Origin: an uncultured Bacteroides sp.
GTDB lineage: Bacteria > Bacteroidota > Bacteroidia > Bacteroidales > Bacteroidaceae
Length of the DNA stretch: 64,000 bases
NCBI GenBank assembly: GCA_900544075.1
Contig: UQTJ01000001.1
Span: forward strand, 1-64,000
Reading direction: 5' to 3'
The number at the start of each line of letters is the position of its first letter. Within the stretch, counting starts at the first letter, position 1. The notes under the pieces are model-generated. The model was given only the letters and a program-made list of their open reading frames with translations, searched no databases and was not told where the DNA came from. The translations under genes and the position numbers were made by a program. Positions 1 to 6,607 of the stretch are shown one piece after another.

Positions 1-55
1 ACCAACGACCCCGAGATTACAAATCACGTGCTCTGGCCAACTGAGCTAAAGAGGC
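1..55 (-). tRNA. tRNA-Thr (anticodon TGT), 3' end cut by window
   Basis: On the minus strand the sequence from base 55 reads as the 5' acceptor strand, a D-arm with AGCTCAGTTGG, and an anticodon loop TTTGTAA, giving anticodon TGT (threonine). The anticodon stem appears to hold one T-T mismatch. The T-arm begins but the last 20 or so bases lie beyond position 1. It follows hpf and has its own promoter at 100-129. In Bacteroides this tRNA usually opens a tRNA cluster leading to tuf; that part is known context and not visible here. Confidence 0.9.
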
Positions 56-71
56 TTATCTAACACACTTT

Positions 72-100
72 GCAACCGCAAAGCGGTAGTTTGCGGCTGC
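72..100 (-). other. Leader hairpin before tRNA-Thr
   Basis: The bases between the tRNA promoter and the tRNA form an 11-bp stem (one G-U pair on the transcribed strand) with a 7-base loop. No U-run follows, so it does not look like an intrinsic terminator. It would sit at the very 5' end of the tRNA precursor, just downstream of the TAACTTTG box, and could protect or help process the leader. The role is inferred. Confidence 0.5.
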
Positions 101-129
101 AAAGTTAGATATAATTTTTAAATCACAAA
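100..129 (-). promoter_or_regulatory. Promoter of the tRNA-Thr transcript
   Basis: On the minus strand TAACTTTG (107-100) follows TTTG (129-126) with an 18-base spacer. This matches the Bacteroidetes vegetative promoter (TTTG at -33, TAnnTTTG at -7). It lies between hpf and tRNA-Thr, so the tRNA need not depend on the upstream operon. Confidence 0.65.
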
Positions 130-147
130 ATAAATACTCTTATTTTT

Positions 148-447
148 TTATTTAATTTGCTGTTTTTCTTTTGTTTTCTGCAATTGTTTCGACAAAGCAT
201 CCATACAAGTATCAATAGCTTCTTCGAATGTATCGCATACTTTTTCTGCGTAAAACTCAGAATTTAATGCCAGAATTCTTACTCCGGCTTCCTTATTCAT
301 TGCTGTTTCCGGTTTTACTACTTTTAGAGACACCTCAACTTTCTTTATATCGTCGCAAAACTTCTCGAGCTTCTCTGCTTTTTTCTGAATAAAAGCCTCT
401 AATTTTTCTGATGCATCGAAATGAATTGATTGAATTCTTACTTCCAT
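148..447 (-). CDS. hpf: Ribosome hibernation-promoting factor (HPF/YfiA family)
   Basis: A 99-residue protein of the S30AE family, short form. These proteins bind the decoding region of the 30S subunit and silence or dimerise ribosomes in slow growth. The sequence has the expected N-terminal strand and helix (IQSIHFDASEKLEAFI) and a basic C-terminal tail. I place the start at 447 rather than at an in-frame ATG 36 bases upstream because AGGAGGT sits just before it on the minus strand. This Shine-Dalgarno is unusually strong for Bacteroidetes. The gene lies 16 bases downstream of the recombinase gene and is probably cotranscribed with it. Confidence 0.9.
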   Translation of the reverse strand: MEVRIQSIHFDASEKLEAFIQKKAEKLEKFCDDIKKVEVSLKVVKPETAMNKEAGVRILALNSEFYAEKVCDTFEEAIDTCMDALSKQLQKTKEKQQIK

Positions 448-463
448 AATTACCTCCTTTTCT

Positions 464-1342
464 TTACGCCCTGGGGTGGGCAAGTTTATATTCTTTTTTC
501 AGCTCCTCAAAGGTCGTATGCGTATAAATTTCAGTTGTCGTTATACTCTCATGCCCCAACAGTTCTTTCACAGACTGCAACTCCGCATTGTTATTAAGCA
601 TTGCAGTTGCAAACGAATGTCTCAACACGTGAGGACTTCTTTTCTTCAACGTAACCACCTTTGACAGGCTTTGCTTTACAAGCTTATACACCATCATCTG
701 ATATAAAGGAGCACCATTTTTTCTTACAAAAAACGGCTCCACCACTCCCACAGCCACATCCCTCAGAGAACGATATTCACCTATAAGTTCTTTAAGTTCC
801 TGTCCAAAAGGAATATACCTTTGCTTATTCCTCTTACCTGTCACCTTCAGAACACATTTGGACGTATCAACATCAGCATCCTTTAGTGAAATCAATTCCG
901 AAAGACGGACTCCGGTTTCATAAAACATCACCAATATCAGCCTGTTTCTCACTCCTTCAAAATCATCATTAAAGGAAGTATCATCAAGCAGCCTGTCCAT
1001 ATCAGCTTCTTTCACGAACACCGGCAGCGGTTTCTTGCGTTTAGGCCCCTTTACCATACGCACCGGATCTTTTGATATGACGCCTTTCCTAAGCAAATAC
1101 TTATAGAAAGTACGCAAGGCACTCAATTTCCTGTTCACGGAAGTTTCGAGCATCCCATGCTCCATCAAATCAACAACCCATCCACGTATAACATCCGCAT
1201 CAGCATTCTCAAGCTGAATATCAGAGTCAAGGGTCTTCAAATATTCTTCAAACTTCGATAAATCAATTTCATAAGACCTGACAGTCTTTTCAGAACAATT
1301 CTTTTCAAAACGAAGATACTTCAAGAAAGCCTCTTTCATCAT
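464..1342 (-). CDS. Tyrosine recombinase, XerC/XerD type
   Basis: A 292-residue site-specific recombinase. The N-terminal SAM-like core-binding domain covers about residues 1-85, the catalytic domain about 105-290. The visible catalytic set is complete: Arg146 (GVRLSEL), Lys170, His238 and Arg241 (HVLRH), His264 (LLGHES) and the nucleophile Tyr273 (EIYTHT). Length and position between rpsU and hpf match the conserved Bacteroides Xer-like recombinase rather than a mobile integrase. Whether it resolves chromosome dimers as XerC or XerD cannot be told here. Translation starts with two ATG codons in a row, so the start is uncertain by one codon. Confidence 0.9.
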   Translation of the reverse strand: MMKEAFLKYLRFEKNCSEKTVRSYEIDLSKFEEYLKTLDSDIQLENADADVIRGWVVDLMEHGMLETSVNRKLSALRTFYKYLLRKGVISKDPVRMVKGPKRKKPLPVFVKEADMDRLLDDTSFNDDFEGVRNRLILVMFYETGVRLSELISLKDADVDTSKCVLKVTGKRNKQRYIPFGQELKELIGEYRSLRDVAVGVVEPFFVRKNGAPLYQMMVYKLVKQSLSKVVTLKKRSPHVLRHSFATAMLNNNAELQSVKELLGHESITTTEIYTHTTFEELKKEYKLAHPRA

Positions 1343-1352
1343 AATGGCATTG

Positions 1353-1360
1353 CAAACTTA
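1353..1360 (-). promoter_or_regulatory. Possible -7 box for the xer gene
   Basis: The minus strand reads TAAGTTTG 11 bases before the recombinase start, matching TAnnTTTG. No TTTG is present at the proper distance upstream, so this is weak. The gene may instead be read from the rpsU promoter. Confidence 0.3.
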
Positions 1361-1419
1361 TTTCTGCAACGAATATATGAAAAAGAATTCAATAATTCAA
1401 AAAAAATCTCGCGAAATTA

Positions 1420-1611
1420 TTATTCTTCTACCTGATGTAATTTCTGAACGTAAATAGCACGCTCCATTTTCAATCTTTTCAAAACAGACGGTTTGTCAAA
1501 CTGCTGTCTGCTTCTAAGTTCTTTTACAACACCTGTTTTTTCAAATTTTCTCTTGAATTTTTTCAGCGCTTTTTCAATGTTTTCGCCTTCTTTTACTGGA
1601 ACTACGATCAT
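1420..1611 (-). CDS. rpsU: 30S ribosomal protein S21
   Basis: A 63-residue basic protein that begins with MIVVPVKEGENIEKALKKFK, the typical S21 N-terminus, and continues with the KxELRxRQ(Q/Y)F(D/E)KPS motif. It belongs to the small ribosomal subunit near the anti-Shine-Dalgarno region. It has a very good promoter 60 bases upstream and heads the rpsU - recombinase - hpf unit. Confidence 0.96.
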   Translation of the reverse strand: MIVVPVKEGENIEKALKKFKRKFEKTGVVKELRSRQQFDKPSVLKRLKMERAIYVQKLHQVEE

Positions 1612-1671
1612 GTTTTTAAAAAATTAATTATGTTGTTGTTAAATTATTTTTCTGCAGTAAAAATTGCGGTG

Positions 1672-1702
1672 CAAAATTACACATACTTTCTTAATATACA
1701 AA
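1672..1702 (-). promoter_or_regulatory. rpsU promoter
   Basis: Minus strand: TTTG (1702-1699), 19-base spacer, TAATTTTG (1679-1672). This is a full match to the Bacteroidetes consensus in both boxes and spacing. Confidence 0.75.
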
Positions 1703-1742
1703 ACTTTCCGAGTATTTTTTATACGAAACTCACAATTAGCAT

Positions 1743-1750
1743 TATCTTTG
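1743..1750 (+). promoter_or_regulatory. -7 box for the aminopeptidase P gene
   Basis: TATCTTTG lies 49 bases before the start codon at 1800. The -33 region is only T-rich, without a clear TTTG at the right distance. Confidence 0.45.
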
Positions 1751-1799
1751 TAGACATGAAAACTCAATCATACTACCACTGAAGAAATATTTATATATA

Positions 1800-3578
1800 A
1801 TGAAAACGGAAATACGAAAAAGAATCTCAGCCTTGAGAAGCCTGATGCAAAGTAAAAGCATATCGGCATACATAACATACAGCACAGACCCACATTTCGG
1901 CGAATACGTCCCGGCACACTGGGAATCGCGCAAATGGATAACAGGATTTACCGGTTCTGCCGGAACTGCAGTAATAACACCCGACGACGGAGGCCTATGG
2001 ATCGACTCAAGATATTTCATACAGGCCGAAGAGCAACTCACGGACACCGGACTGAAATTATTCAAGGAACGCATACCGGAAACTCCATCTATACCACAAT
2101 GGTTGTGCAGCGTACTGAAGAAAGGCGAGCGTGTAGGAATCGACGGCTATACTACCCCACTTCAGACCGTAAACGAATTAAGAAACGAGTTATCAGCCTA
2201 CGGAATAGAGGTCGTTATGATAGAAGACCCATATAAAACCATATGGAACGACCGCCCGGGTCTTCCGAGCAACAAGCCTTTCATACTGGAAGAAAAATAT
2301 TCAGGAGAAAGTGCAAGCTCAAAAATCTCCACTATAAGAAATCATATATCAAATACCGGAACAGACTATATTCTTATTTCTGCCTTGGACGAAATAGCAT
2401 GGACCTTGAACATGCGCGGAACAGACATCGAGTGCAACCCTCTGTTCGTTTCGTATCTGCTCATTTCGGAAAAGGAAGCCACATTATATATAAATAAGAA
2501 TAAACTTACAGAAACAACTATCGATTATTTGCAGTCACAGGGAGTAGGACACCGAAACTACGAAGATATAGAAAGCGACCTCACTGCCATATCAGGAAGA
2601 AAGATAACCATGTCGCCATCTATCAATTTCGCAATGTACAACGCAGCATCAGAGCACAACACCGTATTTATACAGGCCTCACCCGTATCAAAATACAAAG
2701 CCGTCAAGAATCAAACTGAAATAAACGGCTTCCGCAATGCGATGCTACGCGACGGTGTTGCTATGGTACGATTCCTTATATGGCTGCAGAAGAATATCGG
2801 AAACGGCAACCTTACGGAGCTCAGCATAGACGAACAACTATACAAGGAACGTTCGGCCATGGAGAACTTCAGAGGCATAAGCTTTGCAACCATTGCCGGA
2901 TATCAGGAACACGGAGCTATAGTACACTACGAAGCCGACGAGCACAGCGCAAGTACTCTGAAGCCGGAAGGACTGCTATTAATTGACAGCGGCGCACAAT
3001 ACCTCGACGGAACCACAGACATCACAAGAACTATCCCATTGGGGCCGACCACAGAAGAACAGAAAAAAGACTACACATTAGTTCTTAAAGGATTCATCCA
3101 GTTAGCCATGGCAGAGTTTCCACAAGGAACATGTGGAACACAGCTCGACGTATTAGCCCGTCTTGCAATGTGGAAAGAAGGTATCAACTACGGTCACGGC
3201 ACCGGACATGGTGTAGGGCATTTCCTGAATGTCCACGAAGGACCGCACCAGATAAGAATGAACAATGTACCCACACCGCTCCAACCCGGAATGACAGTTA
3301 CCAACGAACCGGGTATATACCGCGCCGGCAAATACGGCATAAGAACAGAGAACACCATGCTGACGGTGCCATCAAGAAAAACAGATTTCGGAGAGTTCTA
3401 CAAGTTTGAGCAACTTACACTATGCCCAATAAACACAGAAACAATACTTTGGGACATGCTTTCACCAGAAGAAACAAACTGGCTGAAAGAATACCACGAA
3501 ACGGTATATTCCAAACTCTCTCCCCTCCTTACCGACGAGGAAAAACAGTGGCTGAGAAATGCCACAAATCCGCAATAA
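1800..3578 (+). CDS. Xaa-Pro aminopeptidase (aminopeptidase P, M24B)
   Basis: A 592-residue cytoplasmic metallopeptidase that removes an N-terminal residue preceding proline. Length and layout are those of the three-domain form also found in eukaryotes: two creatinase-like N-terminal domains (about 1-300) and a pita-bread catalytic domain (about 305-540). The two-metal site is complete: Asp396, Asp407, His470 (GTGHGVGH), Glu503 (TNEPG) and Glu517 (IRTEN). The spacing equals that of human cytosolic aminopeptidase P. No signal peptide. It converges on efp with a shared terminator. Confidence 0.93.
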   Translation: MKTEIRKRISALRSLMQSKSISAYITYSTDPHFGEYVPAHWESRKWITGFTGSAGTAVITPDDGGLWIDSRYFIQAEEQLTDTGLKLFKERIPETPSIPQWLCSVLKKGERVGIDGYTTPLQTVNELRNELSAYGIEVVMIEDPYKTIWNDRPGLPSNKPFILEEKYSGESASSKISTIRNHISNTGTDYILISALDEIAWTLNMRGTDIECNPLFVSYLLISEKEATLYINKNKLTETTIDYLQSQGVGHRNYEDIESDLTAISGRKITMSPSINFAMYNAASEHNTVFIQASPVSKYKAVKNQTEINGFRNAMLRDGVAMVRFLIWLQKNIGNGNLTELSIDEQLYKERSAMENFRGISFATIAGYQEHGAIVHYEADEHSASTLKPEGLLLIDSGAQYLDGTTDITRTIPLGPTTEEQKKDYTLVLKGFIQLAMAEFPQGTCGTQLDVLARLAMWKEGINYGHGTGHGVGHFLNVHEGPHQIRMNNVPTPLQPGMTVTNEPGIYRAGKYGIRTENTMLTVPSRKTDFGEFYKFEQLTLCPINTETILWDMLSPEETNWLKEYHETVYSKLSPLLTDEEKQWLRNATNPQ

Positions 3579-3602
3579 AAAAAACGACCCGTCGTTTAAG
3601 AC

Positions 3603-3642
3603 AAAACGCTTCGTCATTTCAAATCGAATGACGAAGCGTTTT
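3603..3642. terminator. Bidirectional terminator between aminopeptidase P and efp
   Basis: A perfect 16-bp inverted repeat (3603-3618 with 3627-3642) around an 8-base loop. The stem begins with AAAA and ends with TTTT, so it gives a U-tract in both directions. It sits between two convergent genes. Confidence 0.85.
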
Positions 3643-3680
3643 CTACATTAAATATATATATGTATGTGCTAATCTTAAAA

Positions 3681-4247
3681 TCAAGCCTTAACACGACCAA
3701 CGTATGAACCATCGCGAGTATCAACTTCGATGATTTCATCCTGGTTGATGAACAAAGGAACACGTACTGTAGCACCTGTTTCAACAGTAGCAGGTTTTGT
3801 TGCGTTAGTAGCAGTATCACCCTTCAATCCCGGTTCTGTATAAGTAACCTTCAACTGAACCTTAACAGGCAATTCAGCGAAAAGGATAGTTTCTGTAGAA
3901 GCGTCAGAAACAACTTCGATAACCATTTCCTCTTTCAGGAAGTCAACACCTTCGATAAGGTCGTGAGCGATAGGCACCTGTTCGAAAGTTTCCTGATTCA
4001 TGAAGATATAATCGTTGCCTTCCTTATAAAGGAACTGATAAGGACGGCGTTCTACACGTACATCTTCAAGTTTTTCACCAATGTTGAAACGACGTTCCAA
4101 AACATAACCGTCAACAACGTCTTTCAGTTTAGTACGCATGAAAGTGTTACCTTTACCCGGTTTTACATGCAAGAAGTCGATGCAAAAATAAATCTTGCCA
4201 TCCATACGGATAGCTGTTCCGATTTTAATGTCTTGAGCATTAATCAT
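3681..4247 (-). CDS. efp: Translation elongation factor P
   Basis: A 188-residue EF-P that relieves ribosome stalling at polyproline by occupying the E-site region. The N-terminal KOW-like domain carries the loop VKPGKGNTF with Lys32 at the tip, the residue modified in many bacteria. Two OB domains follow and the length is typical. The neighbouring aminopeptidase P also acts on proline-containing sequences, but I see no evidence that the two are linked. It has its own promoter at 4306-4337. Confidence 0.96.
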   Translation of the reverse strand: MINAQDIKIGTAIRMDGKIYFCIDFLHVKPGKGNTFMRTKLKDVVDGYVLERRFNIGEKLEDVRVERRPYQFLYKEGNDYIFMNQETFEQVPIAHDLIEGVDFLKEEMVIEVVSDASTETILFAELPVKVQLKVTYTEPGLKGDTATNATKPATVETGATVRVPLFINQDEIIEVDTRDGSYVGRVKA

Positions 4248-4305
4248 AAGTAGAAATCTTTATATAAATATGTAATAATTGATATTCAGAGTAATAATTC
4301 GGGTG

Positions 4306-4337
4306 CAAAATTAATCTAAATCACGAAAAAACGCAAA
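4306..4337 (-). promoter_or_regulatory. efp promoter
   Basis: Minus strand: TTTG (4337-4334), 20-base spacer, TAATTTTG (4313-4306). It matches the consensus in both boxes and lies back to back with the rpmH promoter. Confidence 0.72.
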
Positions 4338-4364
4338 AAGTTTTGTGTAAAAATGACTTATATC

Positions 4365-4395
4365 TTTGATTATTAAAAAAAAGTCACTAATTTTG
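4365..4395 (+). promoter_or_regulatory. rpmH promoter
   Basis: TTTG (4365-4368), 19-base spacer, TAATTTTG (4388-4395). The predicted start of transcription leaves a leader of about 40 bases before the rpmH ATG. Confidence 0.72.
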
Positions 4396-4439
4396 CAGCC
4401 CGAACGCATAGAATAATAACATAAATAGTATATACGAAA

Positions 4440-4601
4440 ATGAAAAGAACATTCCAACCCTCTAACAGAAAGAGAAAAAACAAACACGGTTTCCGTGAAA
4501 GAATGGCTACTGCAAATGGTCGCCGAGTATTGGCAGCACGTCGTGCTAAAGGTCGTAAAAAATTAACTGTATCTGACGAATACAACGGAGTTAAGGCTTA
4601 A
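4440..4601 (+). CDS. rpmH: 50S ribosomal protein L34
   Basis: A 53-residue, very basic protein starting MKRTFQPSNRKRKNKHGFRE and continuing RMATANGRRVLAARRAKGRK, the L34 signature throughout. Compared with the usual 44-50 residues it carries a short C-terminal tail (LTVSDEYNGVKA), common in Bacteroidetes. The start is fixed by the conserved MKRTFQPS. dnaA is not next to it, so this is not an origin region. Confidence 0.96.
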   Translation: MKRTFQPSNRKRKNKHGFRERMATANGRRVLAARRAKGRKKLTVSDEYNGVKA

Positions 4602-4627
4602 GCCGTGCTTTGGAATTAAGATTTAAG

Positions 4628-4668
4628 AAAAGCCGCAAGGTACTGAGAACAGTATTTTGCGGCTTTTT
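4628..4668 (+). terminator. rpmH terminator
   Basis: An inverted repeat AAAAGCCGCAA / TTGCGGCTTTT with an extra inner GTACT/AGTA(T) pairing, ending in a U-tract (4664-4668). It separates the core genes from PUL 1. Confidence 0.8.
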
Positions 4669-4681
4669 CTGTGAAAAAATG

Positions 4682-4711
4682 TTTCATATAAAAATAAATA
4701 ATATAACTTTG
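4682..4711 (+). promoter_or_regulatory. Candidate promoter of the ECF sigma gene
   Basis: TAACTTTG (4704-4711) with TTTC (4682-4685) 18 bases upstream, a near match to the housekeeping promoter. This would give basal expression of the sigma/anti-sigma pair. Confidence 0.5.
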
Positions 4712-4741
4712 CATAGTTTGAAAATATAGAGGAAACACACA

Positions 4742-5308
4742 ATGCAAGAGAAAGACCTGATAAAAGAAGTTAAGAACGGTTCAGAAAAAGCCTATAAGGA
4801 ATTATATTCCCAATGGGTATCCAAACTTTACCGCTTCGTCTTCCAATACCTTAAATCGGAAAGTGCTACAGACGATGTAGTACAGGAAACTTTCCTACGC
4901 ATATGGGTGAACAGAGCCAACCTCAATCCGGAAGAATCCTTTAAATCATATATATTCACCATAGCATACCATTTTCTGTTGAAAGAACTCAAAAGACAAA
5001 TCAACAATCCTTCTATGGAAGAATATGTAGAATATCAGAATGAACTTGTCACATCTGCTGATGAAATACCTGCAGGACTTGACTATGACAAATTCACAAA
5101 GGCTTTAGAGAAAGCCAAAACACATCTTTCACCACGCCAAAAGGAAATATTCGAACTCAACAAAGAATATGGCATGTCCATATCAGAAATTTCATCAAGA
5201 CTATCTGTCACAGAACAGGTAGTCCGCAACCAGCTATCTGCCGCATTAAAAGTTTTGCGCACAGAATTACGTCAATACTACCCTCTCCTACTTATTTTCT
5301 TGGCATAA
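4742..5308 (+). CDS. ECF-type RNA polymerase sigma factor
   Basis: A 188-residue sigma-70 factor of the extracytoplasmic function class. Region 2 covers about residues 22-90 (TDDVVQETFLRIW marks region 2.2) and region 4 about 120-175 (LSPRQKEIFELN and a helix-turn-helix near residues 138-162). It is followed by a FecR anti-sigma gene and an STN-bearing SusC gene. That order is the classic Bacteroides trans-envelope switch: ligand binding at SusC is relayed by FecR to release this sigma, which transcribes the PUL. The regulatory chain is inferred from family and order. Confidence 0.92.
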   Translation: MQEKDLIKEVKNGSEKAYKELYSQWVSKLYRFVFQYLKSESATDDVVQETFLRIWVNRANLNPEESFKSYIFTIAYHFLLKELKRQINNPSMEEYVEYQNELVTSADEIPAGLDYDKFTKALEKAKTHLSPRQKEIFELNKEYGMSISEISSRLSVTEQVVRNQLSAALKVLRTELRQYYPLLLIFLA

Positions 5309-5401
5309 TTTCCTAATAAATGTTTTACAACATACATTTTAGTATGTTATAAATCCTGTTATTGCGGATATTACTCATAAACAAAGATAAAATAGGTTAT
5401 T

Positions 5402-6409
5402 ATGAGCGCGCATTTAAACAGTAAGGTAACAGGATTGTTAAACAAGTTCCGCTCCGGCGAGATTTCGCCGGTGGAATTTCAGGAACTTAAGTCCGGAATA
5501 GACGGTATTACAGATTCCGAGCTGAAAGAAATTATGTCCTCTGAATGGGATAAATACTGCAATTACGAATCTCTGCCGGAAGCAAAGATTGAAGAACTTT
5601 ACAGCAATCTCCACATTACAGGAGAAGATATAAAACCAAGATTTACACTTAAGAGATACTGGATGCAGATAGCGGCCTCACTGCTATTTATTATTGCCGG
5701 AGGTCTGACTGTGCTTACATATATGCAAAGGCAGACAATTAATACCCTTGCAGAACAAAACGTAGTGATTCGTTCAGGAGATTATGGCAAGTCACTCGTC
5801 ACACTACCGGACGGAACACTTGTACATCTGAACGCGAAATCATCACTGACATACAATAATGACTTCGGTATAAGAAACAGAAAAGTACAGTTAATCGGCG
5901 AAGGCTTTTTCGAAGTAGAAAAAGATATAAAAAAAGAATTTATAGTCCATACTGAATATATGAGCATAACCGTGCACGGCACAAAGTTCAATGTGTATGC
6001 CTACAAAAACAAGGAAATTACAGAAATGTCACTTGTAGAAGGAAGTGTAAGCGTGAAAACAGAAGAAAACTCAGATAAGATTATAAACGTACTACCCAAT
6101 GAAAAAGTAACATACAATAAAAATACAGGTAAAGTTACGCATGAACGTACAAACAATAGAATAGAAACAGCCTGGCTAAACAAAGAATTAGTATTCCGGA
6201 GCGAGTGTCTTGGTAACGTACTTGACTACCTATCAAGAAAATTCGCAGTAAAATTCTATACTGATAATGATGTTCTATTGAATGATTTATATACTGGTAC
6301 ATTCAATGACGATAACATAGAAAGTATTATGAAGGTTCTCGAATTGCACTATAAATTTAAATATAAGAAAATAAACAACGACATATATATTATGACAAAA
6401 AACAACTAA
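5402..6409 (+). CDS. FecR-family anti-sigma factor
   Basis: A 335-residue inner-membrane protein. The N-terminal cytoplasmic part (about 1-85) should hold the sigma factor. One membrane helix lies at about 86-107 (MQIAASLLFIIAGGLTVL). The periplasmic FecR domain follows (VTLPDGTLVHLNAKSSLTY at 133-151), with a C-terminal DUF4974/STN-like domain at about 260-335. It is predicted to contact the STN domain of the SusC encoded just downstream. A 93-base gap separates it from the sigma gene. The C-terminus is intact. Confidence 0.92.
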   Translation: MSAHLNSKVTGLLNKFRSGEISPVEFQELKSGIDGITDSELKEIMSSEWDKYCNYESLPEAKIEELYSNLHITGEDIKPRFTLKRYWMQIAASLLFIIAGGLTVLTYMQRQTINTLAEQNVVIRSGDYGKSLVTLPDGTLVHLNAKSSLTYNNDFGIRNRKVQLIGEGFFEVEKDIKKEFIVHTEYMSITVHGTKFNVYAYKNKEITEMSLVEGSVSVKTEENSDKIINVLPNEKVTYNKNTGKVTHERTNNRIETAWLNKELVFRSECLGNVLDYLSRKFAVKFYTDNDVLLNDLYTGTFNDDNIESIMKVLELHYKFKYKKINNDIYIMTKNN

Positions 6410-6445
6410 CCTTTAAAAATTATTAATATGAAAACATGATGAGAA

Positions 6446-6607
6446 ATGAAAAAGCTCCAGATAATCGGCAAATTATCTGGAGCAAAAAGTAAGGTCAGTC
6501 CTTCAAAAGAAACTATGTAGCAAATAGTATCAAGAAACTAAACCTTAATTTATTTTACAATTTTATGAGAACAAAAAAGCAACAAATTGAATTAAAGTAC
6601 AAAGGTA
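6446..6607 (-). ncRNA. Candidate antisense small RNA over the susC leader, with its promoter
   Basis: On the minus strand a box TACCTTTG (6607-6600) lies inside the start of the first susC, with a TTTG 16 bases further upstream (shorter than the usual 19-20). About 110 bases later a 12-bp hairpin with a 6-base loop (6454-6483) is followed by a run of five U and a U-rich stretch, a proper intrinsic terminator on this strand only. An RNA of about 145 nt would cover the susC start codon at 6565. Cis-encoded antisense RNAs at this place, as with DonS of B. fragilis, are known to repress sigma/anti-sigma-controlled PULs. Expression is inferred. Confidence 0.42.
6454..6483 (-). terminator. Minus-strand intrinsic terminator between fecR and susC
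   Basis: A perfect 12-bp stem, GCTCCAGATAAT with ATTATCTGGAGC, around a CGGCAA loop. On the minus strand it ends in TTTTTCATTTC. On the plus strand it is followed by AAAAAG, so it should not stop PUL transcription. No annotated minus-strand gene ends here, which points to an unannotated antisense transcript. Confidence 0.6.

Noticed and set aside
464..1342. Reading the tyrosine recombinase as an integrase of a mobile element
   Set aside because: Its length, full Xer-like domain set and the rpsU - hpf neighbours match the conserved chromosomal gene; no att repeats or cargo genes are around it.
4373..4585. A 70-codon frame antisense to rpmH
   Set aside because: The plus strand holds a perfect L34 gene; the antisense frame is its shadow.
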